Shown piece by piece: positions 1-8,362 of a stretch of DNA of 35,343 nt. Each line of letters begins with the position of its first letter. Positions within the stretch are counted from its first letter, which is position 1. The notes beneath the pieces were generated by a model that was given only the letters and a program-made list of their open reading frames with translations, was not told the origin of the DNA and made no database searches. Both the position numbers and the translations under genes were made by a program. The stretch comes from Dactylosporangium sp. (lineage in GTDB: Bacteria; Actinomycetota; Actinomycetes; Mycobacteriales; Micromonosporaceae): NCBI GenBank assembly GCA_025965915.1, contig JAOPWA010000036.1:1-35343 (forward strand), in the 5' to 3' direction.

Positions 1-708
1 CATGACGTAAGCCGGCATGATCGCGGCCATCATCAGGGCGGCGAAGTACCCGAACTGTGCCGAGCCGCTCAGGCCGTCGCCGGCGCCCTGCGTGGTCACC
101 ACGACGCCCGGTCCGCGCTTGTACTGCAGGGCGAGCATCACGATGACGAGGACGACACCGACCAGTTCCGCGGCGACGCCGACGTTGTTGACCCGCGAGA
201 TCACCTTGACGCCGGCCACGTTGAGCGCGGTGGTGAGGGCGATGGTGCAACAGCCCAGGAAGACGGCGTTGGTCGCGTCGTCGGTGAACACCTGGAAGCC
301 AGACCAGATCTGGGGCAGCACGATCTGCATCGCGATGGACACGGCCGCGACGCTGATGATCGAGCCGATCAGCATCGTCCAGCCGGAGAAGAACGAGCCG
401 ACCCGGCCACTGATGTGCTTCGACCAGGTGTAGACCGAGCCCGCGATCGGGAACCGGGCACCGAGTTCGGAGAAGCACAGCGCGACGCAGAACTGCCCCG
501 CCAGTACGAACAGCCAGGCCCAGAACAGTCCTGGCCCGGCGAAGCCGTAGCCGAACCCGAACAACTGGAACATGCCGGTCAGGATCGAGATGTAGCTGAA
601 GCCGGCGGCGAAGGAGGAGAAGCTGCCCAGGCTGCGGCTGAGCCGCTGCTGGTAGCCGTAGGTTGCGAGGTCATGGGCATCGGTCGCCCGGACGCCGTGA
701 TCGTTCAT
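1..708 (-). CDS. APC-family amino acid/amine permease (5' part of gene; runs off left edge)
   Basis: Manual minus-strand translation from ATG at 708: MNDHGVRATDAHDLATYGYQQRLSRSLGSFSSFAAGFSYISILTGMFQLFGFGYGFAGPGLFWAWLF...; AGGAGG ribosome binding site just upstream; open to window edge; hydrophobic segments typical of APC permeases. Confidence 0.88.
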   Translation of the reverse strand, partial: MNDHGVRATDAHDLATYGYQQRLSRSLGSFSSFAAGFSYISILTGMFQLFGFGYGFAGPGLFWAWLFVLAGQFCVALCFSELGARFPIAGSVYTWSKHISGRVGSFFSGWTMLIGSIISVAAVSIAMQIVLPQIWSGFQVFTDDATNAVFLGCCTIALTTALNVAGVKVISRVNNVGVAAELVGVVLVIVMLALQYKRGPGVVVTTQGAGDGLSGSAQFGYFAALMMAAIMPAYVM

Positions 709-822
709 GCGTAGCCTCCTGTGACGGAGCGGGACCGGACGGCATGTCCGGTTGGGCGGAACGGATGCGGAGCCTCGGTGGTGCGGCCGGTCCGGGTGCT
801 ACTCGGTCGGGCATCGCTGGTA

Positions 823-1911
823 CTAGTCCGGACGTTGTGCCTCGTCGAGCAGCCGCTCGAAATCGGGGCCCGTGAACTCCTCCACCGCGCGGTCGTACTT
901 CTCCATCCCCCAGGACCAGAAGTCGAAGTCGATCGTGCTCACGGCGTCCTGGATCGACGCCCACAGCGTCCATCCGTACTTGGACATCAGCCCCAGCAGG
1001 CGGGCGCGAGCGAGCTTGTGTCGAAGATGCCGGCCGTAATAGCTGTCGACCAGCTCTTCCAGATGTTCCAGCGTCAGGTTCGACTCGCTCCAGATGTTGC
1101 CGAGCTCGAAGCACGCGTCGTTGTTGCCGGAGTACTCGTAGTCGATGAGCCACAGTCGCGACCCGTCGTCGAGGAAGTTGGCGGCGAGCAGGTCGTTGTT
1201 GCAGGGCACGGTGCCCTCGTCGCGTACAGCCAGGGCGTCGGCGAGCCGGTCGACCTGCGGCATGAGGTCCAGGTACCCCGTCGGCAGGCGGAAGCCGCGC
1301 GCCCGCACGATGTTCAGGTAGTCACGCTGGATGCGGAACATGTTGAAGTCGTTGCGGAACCTGGGCCCGGTGTGGAGCAGTCGGCAGGCCCGCGCCACCC
1401 GGGCGAGCTGCCCTGAGTCGCGAAGGTCTTGGGGGGCAAGGGTCTTGGCGTTGACGAACTCCACGACCAGCACGTGCAGTTCGGGTACGTAATCGAGGAC
1501 GCGAGGCGCGGCGCCGGACTCGGCCGCGGCGACCGAGTTGGCGTACTCCGCGTCGCGGTTGATGGACAGTAGGTCACCGTCCGAACTTGAGTGGCGGACC
1601 ACGACAGTGCGCTCAGGGGTGGTGACCTTGTAGTTGAAGTTGGTCAGGCCCCCGTCGAGCCGCTCGACGGTCCTCGACTGTCCGGCCAGGCAGGGCAACA
1701 GGTCGAGAGTCTCGTCGATGCTCAGCTCCCGCTGGGCGGCCGACGAACCGGGCGCTATCTGCGTTTGTTGCGCAAGGTGCTGTTCGGCCACGGCGAGCTC
1801 CTCGGTTTTGCCTGCCGGGAGTGGCAGCTGATCGGGCGCGGCTGCAGTTGGCGGTTGGCTCTGTTGGGCGGTTGGCTCTGTTGGACGCTCAATGTATCGA
1901 CGTTTTGTCAA
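823..1911 (-). CDS. Choline/ethanolamine kinase-like phosphotransferase (APH fold)
   Basis: 362-aa ORF; GGLTNFNYKV nucleotide-binding segment, VPCNNDLLAANFL (Brenner-like catalytic loop) and LWLIDYEYSGNNDACFELGN motifs. The 1911 start is a TTG followed by PTEPTAQQSQPPT low complexity; the true start is probably downstream. Confidence 0.82.
   Translation of the reverse strand: MTKRRYIERPTEPTAQQSQPPTAAAPDQLPLPAGKTEELAVAEQHLAQQTQIAPGSSAAQRELSIDETLDLLPCLAGQSRTVERLDGGLTNFNYKVTTPERTVVVRHSSSDGDLLSINRDAEYANSVAAAESGAAPRVLDYVPELHVLVVEFVNAKTLAPQDLRDSGQLARVARACRLLHTGPRFRNDFNMFRIQRDYLNIVRARGFRLPTGYLDLMPQVDRLADALAVRDEGTVPCNNDLLAANFLDDGSRLWLIDYEYSGNNDACFELGNIWSESNLTLEHLEELVDSYYGRHLRHKLARARLLGLMSKYGWTLWASIQDAVSTIDFDFWSWGMEKYDRAVEEFTGPDFERLLDEAQRPD
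1854..1887. repeat. 17-bp tandem duplication (x2)
   Basis: gttggctctgttgggcg / gttggctctgttggacg, 16/17 identical. Confidence 0.8.
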
Positions 1912-1913
1912 TG

Positions 1914-1948
1914 AGTCTAGACTTAAACATTAGGCGAAATGTCTAGAC
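1914..1948. promoter_or_regulatory. Paired CTAGAC palindromes in the divergent kinase/HAD intergenic region; candidate GntR (HutC-type) operator
   Basis: agtctagact (1914-1923, perfect palindrome) and gtctagac (1941-1948, perfect palindrome) followed by cgaaaaggtct; resembles the dre consensus family (TGGTCTAGACCA). Confidence 0.6.
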
Positions 1949-1979
1949 CGAAAAGGTCTGGAGAGGCTAGCCTGCTGAC

Positions 1980-2726
1980 ATGGTGAACAGCCCGTCTGAC
2001 ATCGCCAGCCCGGCCCATCTCACGCCCTTGTTACGGGGCTGGGCCGCCTCACCCGGACGCGGGGTCATCTTCGACTTCAACGGGACGCTGTCCAACGACG
2101 AGCCGATCCTCCTGCGCATCTTCACCGAGTTGTTCGCCGAGCATCTGCACTGGACCCTGTCCCCGGACGACTACTACTCCAGGCTGGCGGGCCACAGTGA
2201 CCGCGAGATCATCGAAATGGTGGTCGGGAACATCGGGCCCGGTGACGGTGCCCCGAAAGACGATCCGCTCGTCGACCTGCTCCTGACGCAACGCCGCCGC
2301 CGTTACCGCGAACTCGTCGAGGCTTCGTCGCCGATCACTCCCGCCGCCGCGGCTCTGGTCCGGCGACTGTCGCGGGCCGGTGTTCCGCTGGCGATCGTGA
2401 CAGGTGCCCAGCGACCCGACGTCGAGTTCGTACTGGAGCGCAGCAGCATCGCCGACCTCATCCGGCTGATGGTGACCGAAGAGGACGTCACGCGGGGCAA
2501 GCCCGACCCTGAGGGCTTCCTGGCGGGCGCCGTCGGCCTCGGCCTCGACCCCCGTGACCTGTTGGTGTTCGAGGACTCGGTGGCCGGCATCCGCGCCGCG
2601 AAAGCCGCTGGGATGGCATGCGTCGCGGTCGTTGGCACGCGTGACGGCACTGCCCTCGCCACCGAGGCGGACTGCGTCGTCGCCGGCCTCAGTCCGTCCC
2701 TCATGGACGGCGTCCTGCCGGACTGA
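1980..2726 (+). CDS. HAD-superfamily (subfamily IA) phosphatase/phosphomutase-like hydrolase
   Basis: VIFDFNGTLSNDEP (motif I), AIVTGAQRP (motif II), GKPDPEGFL and DLLVFEDSVAGIRAAKAAGM (motifs III/IV). Confidence 0.88.
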   Translation: MVNSPSDIASPAHLTPLLRGWAASPGRGVIFDFNGTLSNDEPILLRIFTELFAEHLHWTLSPDDYYSRLAGHSDREIIEMVVGNIGPGDGAPKDDPLVDLLLTQRRRRYRELVEASSPITPAAAALVRRLSRAGVPLAIVTGAQRPDVEFVLERSSIADLIRLMVTEEDVTRGKPDPEGFLAGAVGLGLDPRDLLVFEDSVAGIRAAKAAGMACVAVVGTRDGTALATEADCVVAGLSPSLMDGVLPD

Positions 2727-2758
2727 CCCCGACGTGCCCCGTTCACCCATTCAGCTGA

Positions 2759-2790
2759 CCGACACCGCGTACAACCGACACCGCGTACAC
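2759..2790. repeat. 16-bp tandem duplication (x2) between HAD gene and flavoenzyme gene
   Basis: ccgacaccgcgtacaa / ccgacaccgcgtacac. Confidence 0.85.
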
Positions 2791-2814
2791 CTGGCATGAA
2801 TCGAGGACGAGCCG

Positions 2815-5304
2815 ATGTCCACTGACAAGCAACTGCCCACTTCCGCGAGCGTCGTCATCATCGGCGGCGGGGTCGGCGGCGCGAGCATCGCCTACCACCT
2901 CGCCGAACTCGGGCAGCGCGACGTCGTGCTCGTCGACCGCGACGAGCTCACGAGCGGGTCGACGTTCCACTCAGCCGGTCTCGTGGGTCAGCTACGCGCG
3001 GATCCGACCCTGACCCGGATGAACATGTACTCGGTCGAGCTGTACCGCACGCTGCAGCAGACCGACTTCGCCCCCGCCTGGGTGGAGTCCGGTGGGATAA
3101 AACTCGCGTCGACCCCCGAGCGGATGGAGGAGATCCGGCGCCAGATCAGCTGGTCGCGTACGTTCGACCTCGGTCTGGAGGAGATCTCCGCCGAGCAGGC
3201 CCAGGAGCTCTTCCCGCTCATGGACACCAAGGGCATCGTGGGAGCGGCCTACCTGCCCTCCGACGGCTACATCGACCCGTCGCAGCTGTGCTACGCGCTG
3301 GCCAACCTCGCCCGCCGCAACGGCGTCAAGATTCACACGCACACTCGGGTACTCGGCATCGACGCCGAGAAGGGCCGCGTCTCGCGCGTACGCACCGACC
3401 GCGGTGACATCGAGTGCGAGACGGTCGTCAACTGCGGGGGCATGTTCGCCGCCGAGATCGGCCGCATGGTGGGGGTACGCATCCCGCTGATCCCCATGTC
3501 GCACCAGTACCTGGTGACCGAGGCTTTCCTGCCGCGGCGCGAGCGTCCGCTGCCGACCCTGCGCGATCCCGACCTTCTGGTGTACTACCGCCAGGAGGTC
3601 GACGGCCTCGTCATGGGCGGCTACGAGCGCGACGCCGAACCGTGGACGGCCGACGCCAACTCCTACGACAACATCCCCGCCGACTTCAACGGTCGCCTGC
3701 TCCCCGACAACTGGGCGCGGTTGGAGGAGATCACCGAGAACTCCCAGATCCGGGTACCGGCAATGGGTGACGTGGGGCTGCGCAAGCTGATCAACGGGCC
3801 GGAGGCGTTCACCCCCGACAACGAGTTCTGCCTCGGCGAGACAGAGGTCGACGGATTCTTCGTCGCCGCCGGCTTCTGCGCGCACGGTATCGCAGGCGCC
3901 GGCGGCATCGGCAAGGTGATGGCCGAGTGGGTGGTCGAGGGGGAGCCGAGCCTTGACGTGTGGCACATGGACATCCGCCGTTTCGGTCGGCAGTACCGCT
4001 CGCCCTCGTACACGCTCAAGCGCACGCTCGAGACCTACCAGACCTACTACGACATCAAGTACCCCAACCACGAGCGCTCGGCCGGGCGTCCGCTGCGCAT
4101 GTCCCCAGCGTACCCGTGGCACGCCGCCCACGAGGCGTTCTTCGGTGAGAAGTCGGGCTGGGAGCGGGTCAACTACTACCGGTCGAACGCCGACCACGGC
4201 GACGAGTCGCTGCGCCCGCGTGGCTGGGCCGGACGGAACTGGTCGCCGGCCATCGGCGTCGAGCACGTAGCCACGCGGACCACCGCCGCGCTCTTCGACG
4301 AGACGTCGTTCGCCAAGATCGAAGTCAGTGGGCCGGACGCCGCCGATCTGCTCGAATGGGTCTGCGACAACCGGGTGGCGCGCGAAGTCGGCTCCGTCAC
4401 GTACACCCAGGCGCTGAACAAGCGCGGCGGCATCGAGGCCGACTTCACCGTCACGCGTACCGCGGACGACAGCTTCCTTGTCGTCACCGGTACCGCCTTC
4501 GGTTCGCATGATCTCGCCTGGCTGCGTCGGCAGGCGCGCCGGCGGTCGGCGGACGTGCGCATCACCGACGTCACCGGCCAGTACGTCTGCTACGGACTTT
4601 GGGGCCCGCGTAGCCGGGAGATCCTCAGCAGGCTGACTCCGGCCGACCTGAGCAACGGGGCGTTCCCGTTCATGACCGCACAGGACGTCGCGGTCGGCGA
4701 CGTCCCGGCGCGGGCGTTGCGCGTGACCTTCACCGGCGAGTTGGGCTGGGAGATCTATGCGCCCGGTGAGTACGGGGCGGGGCTCTGGACAGCATTGTGG
4801 GAGGCGGGACAGGACCTCGGACTGGTCGCGGCCGGTTACCGCGCCATCGACAGCCTCCGGCTCGAGAAGGGCTACCGGGTATGGAGCACGGACGTCACGC
4901 CCGAGACCAACCCGTACGAGGCCGGTCTCGGCTTCTGCGTGAAGCTGGACAAGCCCGGTGGCTTCCTCGGTGCTGACGCCCTGCGTGCGGCCAAGGAAGC
5001 CGGCGTGACCAGGCGGCTGCGATGCATCACCCTGGACGATCCCCGGTCCATCGCACTGGGCAGCGAGCCGGTCCGCGTCGGGGACAAGGTCGTGGGCCGG
5101 GTGACCTCCGGCGGATACGGCTACACCGTCGGCTCCTCGATCGCCTACGCCTACCTGCCGACGGCGGAGGCGGAGCCGGGCTCGAAGGTGTCGATCGACA
5201 TCTTCGGGCAGTGGGTGGACGGCGTCGTCGCACCTGATCCGTTGTTCGACCCCCGGTCCACGCGGGTCCGCCTGGATGTGGGGGAGCAGCCGGCCAGCCG
5301 GTGA
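2815..5304 (+). CDS. Dimethylglycine/sarcosine dehydrogenase-like FAD oxidoreductase fused to GcvT (aminomethyltransferase-like) domain
   Basis: 829 aa; N-terminal VVIIGGGVGGASIAYHLAELG Rossmann motif, GSTFHSAGLVGQ (His of the covalent-FAD position in DMGDH-type enzymes), C-terminal GcvT-type segments (TFTGELGWEIYAPGEYGAGLW, AGYRAIDSLRLEKGYRVWSTDVTPETNPYEAGLGFCVKLDK). Confidence 0.93.
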   Translation: MSTDKQLPTSASVVIIGGGVGGASIAYHLAELGQRDVVLVDRDELTSGSTFHSAGLVGQLRADPTLTRMNMYSVELYRTLQQTDFAPAWVESGGIKLASTPERMEEIRRQISWSRTFDLGLEEISAEQAQELFPLMDTKGIVGAAYLPSDGYIDPSQLCYALANLARRNGVKIHTHTRVLGIDAEKGRVSRVRTDRGDIECETVVNCGGMFAAEIGRMVGVRIPLIPMSHQYLVTEAFLPRRERPLPTLRDPDLLVYYRQEVDGLVMGGYERDAEPWTADANSYDNIPADFNGRLLPDNWARLEEITENSQIRVPAMGDVGLRKLINGPEAFTPDNEFCLGETEVDGFFVAAGFCAHGIAGAGGIGKVMAEWVVEGEPSLDVWHMDIRRFGRQYRSPSYTLKRTLETYQTYYDIKYPNHERSAGRPLRMSPAYPWHAAHEAFFGEKSGWERVNYYRSNADHGDESLRPRGWAGRNWSPAIGVEHVATRTTAALFDETSFAKIEVSGPDAADLLEWVCDNRVAREVGSVTYTQALNKRGGIEADFTVTRTADDSFLVVTGTAFGSHDLAWLRRQARRRSADVRITDVTGQYVCYGLWGPRSREILSRLTPADLSNGAFPFMTAQDVAVGDVPARALRVTFTGELGWEIYAPGEYGAGLWTALWEAGQDLGLVAAGYRAIDSLRLEKGYRVWSTDVTPETNPYEAGLGFCVKLDKPGGFLGADALRAAKEAGVTRRLRCITLDDPRSIALGSEPVRVGDKVVGRVTSGGYGYTVGSSIAYAYLPTAEAEPGSKVSIDIFGQWVDGVVAPDPLFDPRSTRVRLDVGEQPASR

Positions 5305-5333
5305 CGAGGCGGACCGCCAGGTGATGCGAGGCT

Positions 5334-5732
5334 ATGGTCATGACAACGGACCGGAACGTGCTTGGTGGCGACCTGGAACCCTGCGGGACCGACCCGGTGA
5401 CCGGGTTCTACCGTGACGGGTGCTGCAGCACCAGACCGGAGGATCTCGGCAGTCATACCGTGTGCGCGGTGGTCACCGCGGAGTTCCTGGCCTATCAGCA
5501 GCGGGTCGGCAACGACCTGACCACGCCCAGACCGGAGTACCGGTTTCCCGGGCTACGCCCCGGGGACCGCTGGTGCGTGGTTGCATCGCGGTGGTTGGAG
5601 GCCTACGAGGATGGCGTCGCGGCGCCGGTGGTGCTTGCCGCGACCCATGTCCGTGCCCTGGACATCATCCCGCTCGAAGCGCTGAAACAGCAGGCGGTGG
5701 ATGTGCCGGCAGACCCCAGTTCGCTCGGCTGA
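5334..5732 (+). CDS. DUF2237 family protein
   Basis: NVLGGDLEPCGTDPVTGFYRDGCCSTRPEDLGSHTVCAVVTAEFLAYQQRVGNDLTTPRPEYRFPGLRPGDRWCVVASRW; family-typical TGFYRDGCC, GNDL-TP and FPGL-PGDRWC motifs. Confidence 0.9.
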   Translation: MVMTTDRNVLGGDLEPCGTDPVTGFYRDGCCSTRPEDLGSHTVCAVVTAEFLAYQQRVGNDLTTPRPEYRFPGLRPGDRWCVVASRWLEAYEDGVAAPVVLAATHVRALDIIPLEALKQQAVDVPADPSSLG

Positions 5733-5734
5733 CG

Positions 5735-5786
5735 CTGGTCACAGCGCTGGGTTGCTGGATCTGGTCACAGCGCTGGGTCGCCGGGT
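5735..5786. repeat. 26-bp tandem duplication (x2), 18 bp identical core
   Basis: ctggtcacagcgctgggt at 5735-5752 and 5761-5778, immediately after the DUF2237 stop codon. Confidence 0.85.
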
Positions 5787-5827
5787 CCGGTGTAGCCAAC
5801 GCGTCAGGGCGCGGTCAGACTGTCACG

Positions 5828-5992
5828 ATGACCGCTCACTACCGCGCTCCGGGTTGGCTCACCCGCAACGTCTTCAACCGCCTGGTCGCGCTCTTGACCC
5901 GGCACGGCGTGAGTGGACCGGGCTCCAGCGACGAGCAACTCCGCGCGATCGCACCCGACCACCCCGCGTTCGAGGTCGTGCCGCTGAGCTGA
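5828..5992 (+). pseudogene. Internally deleted remnant of a deazaflavin (F420)-dependent nitroreductase-family protein
   Basis: MTAHYRAPGWLTRNVFNRLVALLTRHGVSGPGSSDEQLRAIAPDHPAFEVVPLS*: N-terminal segment of the family joined in frame to the C-terminal SSDEQLRAIAPDHPAFEV segment; the whole central F420-binding body is missing. Confidence 0.65.
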
Positions 5993-6023
5993 CCGGCGCC
6001 GCCACCACCAGCGGCACCGCCGG
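5993..6023 (+). terminator. Possible hairpin following the nitroreductase remnant
   Basis: ccggcgccgccaccaccagcggcaccgccgg; CCGGCG/CGCCGG outer stem plus GCC/GGC inner pairs; no T tract. Confidence 0.3.
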
Positions 6024-6085
6024 TGACGCAGCAGCCCTGGCCCAGGCGATCACCACCCGTACTTCGGCACAGCTACGCTCGTCGA

Positions 6086-7000
6086 GTGCCTGAGGTTCCC
6101 GTTCGATACCGATCGTCCGACGAGGACAGTGGCCGATGGCTCGGCTTCCCGTTCCGGCCAGGCGACATCGTGATCAGTACTCGGTCCAAGAGTGGCACGA
6201 CGTGGATGCAGATGATCTGTGCCCTGCTGGTCTTCCAGACCCCGGACCTGCCGGCGCCGCTGTCGACGATGTCACCGTGGCTGGACTGGCTGATCACATC
6301 CCGCACCGAGGTGTATGCGCGGCTGTCTGCCCAGGAGCATCGCCGGTTCATCAAGACCCATACGCCTCTCGATGGAGTACCGCTGGACCGGCAGGCCACC
6401 TACATCGTGGTCGCCAGGCATCCGCTCGACATGGCGGTGTCCCTGTACCACCAGAGCGACAACCTCGATCATGAACGGATCCGCAGTCTCACCGGCCAGC
6501 CCAAGTCGAACCGGCCGCCTTCTCCACGCCAACCCCTGGATGAGTGGCTGCTGTCATGGATCGACCGGGAGGTCGACCCGCGTGAGGAACTGGACTCCCT
6601 GCCCGGGGTGATGTGGCACCTGTCCGACGCCTGGACGCGCCAACGTGGCCCAAACGTCGTGCTCGTTCACTACGACGACCTGTCTGCCGACCTGGAGAAC
6701 GAGATGCGCCGCCTCGCCGCGCTGCTCGGGATCACCGTGCCCGAGCAGACCTGGCCGCAGCTCGTCGAGGCCGCCACGTTTGAACACATGCGGGCCCGAG
6801 CTGACCGGCTCGCCCCAGACCCGTCGGGCGTCTTCAAGAACCGCGAAGCCTTCTTCCGACTGGGAATGTCGGGGTCAGGTCGCAAGCTGCTCAGCAACGA
6901 AGAGCTTGGGCACTACCGCGCACGCACGGCAAAGCTGGCACCACCGGACCTGCTGGCCTGGCTCCACCGCGAGGACCTGACGACAGCTACCCATCCGTAA
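6086..7000 (+). CDS. Sulfotransferase-domain protein
   Basis: PGDIVISTRSKSGTTWMQMI (5'-PSB PAPS-binding loop), IVVARHPLDMAVSLYHQ (3'-PB motif), C-terminal FKNREAFFRLGMSGSGRKLLSNEE. GTG start at 6086 preferred over the 6023 ORF start. Confidence 0.87.
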   Translation: MPEVPVRYRSSDEDSGRWLGFPFRPGDIVISTRSKSGTTWMQMICALLVFQTPDLPAPLSTMSPWLDWLITSRTEVYARLSAQEHRRFIKTHTPLDGVPLDRQATYIVVARHPLDMAVSLYHQSDNLDHERIRSLTGQPKSNRPPSPRQPLDEWLLSWIDREVDPREELDSLPGVMWHLSDAWTRQRGPNVVLVHYDDLSADLENEMRRLAALLGITVPEQTWPQLVEAATFEHMRARADRLAPDPSGVFKNREAFFRLGMSGSGRKLLSNEELGHYRARTAKLAPPDLLAWLHREDLTTATHP

Positions 7001-7054
7001 TCACCATGGGCACCAGCAAGCGCCGGCAGAGGCGCGACGATCGCGAGGGTCGAT

Positions 7055-8362
7055 TCAGGCAGTGAACCTCACCGAGTTTCGACGTCGATAGGCAACGAAC
7101 AACACGGTACCGATACCCGCAAGCAGGAGTCCGCAGCCGGCGATGATCCCGACGTTGGTCCCGGTAATGGGGAGCGCGTCACCACCGGCAACCCCGTTCG
7201 CGGCGGCCGTCGGCGAAGGAGCGCTCGTAGTGGCCGGCGGGGCAGGAACGACCGCGGGGGTAGTCGGCGAAGGAGTGCTTGGAGAGGTCTCGGGGGAGGG
7301 AACCTGGTTTGGCTTGAAAACGATGTCGACCCAGTAGTTGTGGTTGGACCGACTGCCTGGGAAGCCAGCGCCGACGTGGTAGGCGCCGCCCGCGGCCGGT
7401 ACGTGCAGAGGGCCGCTGTCGAGGCCGGTACCTGCGAAGCCGTTCAGATTCACGGAATAGAACCCGGTGGACGTGTGGTAGGACGCGACGTACGTGGTAT
7501 CGGCGGTGATCGCGACCGGTGGCGTGAAGGTCACGGTCTGCCAGCCGGCGCCGGTCTCTCCGGAGAAGGTCGCGGTCGCCAGTAGCCGGCCTTCCGATGT
7601 CCACATCGAACCGGTGTGCGTGCCGGTGTTGTTCGAACCCTTGTAGAACCGCAGCGCCGTGACCACGCCGCTCACGTCTGAGCTGAACTTCAGACCGAGC
7701 TCATTGGAGGTGGAATCATCCCAGTTGGCCGTGGTCGGGGTGTCCCCGTCGGCGAAGAGGCTGAAAGTCGACGATTGGGCCCCACCCGCGACGAAAAGCG
7801 GGTCCACCCAGTAGTTGGTTGCGCTGTACGAACTCGTGGGGAAACCGCTACCGCCGTAGCGGAAGACACCGTTGTTCGTGGCCGGAGCGGTCAAGGGCCC
7901 ATTGGTCAAGGGCGCGGTGAAGAAGTTCGGATCAGCGGCGTAATGGCCGTTCGGAGCGAGGTACGACGCCACGTAGGTCATACCGGCTATTACGGGAACC
8001 GGGGTGGTGAAGTTCGCCATTCGCCAGCCCGTGCCCGACGAGTCCCCGAAGGTCAACGTCGCGAGCTGCGTTCCGCTGGACGTCCACAGGCTGCCGCTGT
8101 GGGTCCCGGTGTTGCCCGGTCCCTGGTAGAACCGCAGCCCGGTCACAGTGCCGTTGACGGCGGACTTGAATCGCACGCCCACTTCTGCCGCGCTGGCGTC
8201 GTTGAAGGCGGGGACCGTCGGAACCGCGTTAGTGGCGAACAGCGTAGAAACCGGCTCATTGGCGGCAAGAGCGGGCGATGGGGTCAATGTCGTGGCCGCC
8301 ACGCAGAGTACGGCTGCGGTCAGGCCGACTACGCGCAGTAGTACCGGACGCGATTTGGGCAT
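7055..8362 (-). CDS. Secreted cell-wall-anchored protein with two DUF4082-like domains and LPITG sorting signal
   Basis: Signal peptide MPKSRPVLLRVVGLTAAVLCVAATTLTPSPALAA; two homologous ~150-aa repeats (GLRFYQGPGNTGTHSGSLWTSSGTQLATLTF / ALRFYKGSNNTGTHTGSMWTSEGRLLATATF); Pro/Thr/Ser linker; LPITG + TM + YRRRNSVRFTA C-terminus. ATG at 8362 preferred over 8551. Confidence 0.85.
   Translation of the reverse strand: MPKSRPVLLRVVGLTAAVLCVAATTLTPSPALAANEPVSTLFATNAVPTVPAFNDASAAEVGVRFKSAVNGTVTGLRFYQGPGNTGTHSGSLWTSSGTQLATLTFGDSSGTGWRMANFTTPVPVIAGMTYVASYLAPNGHYAADPNFFTAPLTNGPLTAPATNNGVFRYGGSGFPTSSYSATNYWVDPLFVAGGAQSSTFSLFADGDTPTTANWDDSTSNELGLKFSSDVSGVVTALRFYKGSNNTGTHTGSMWTSEGRLLATATFSGETGAGWQTVTFTPPVAITADTTYVASYHTSTGFYSVNLNGFAGTGLDSGPLHVPAAGGAYHVGAGFPGSRSNHNYWVDIVFKPNQVPSPETSPSTPSPTTPAVVPAPPATTSAPSPTAAANGVAGGDALPITGTNVGIIAGCGLLLAGIGTVLFVAYRRRNSVRFTA

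Noticed and set aside
2992-4509. 505-aa minus-strand ORF antisense to the DMGDH-like gene
   Set aside because: Shadow ORF typical of high-GC DNA; composition is R/V/G-rich without domain motifs, while the plus strand has a clear FAD/GcvT protein.
7000-7055. Terminator between convergent sulfotransferase and LPITG protein genes
   Set aside because: Only short complementary segments (gcgccggcagaggcgc) were seen; not strong enough to annotate.
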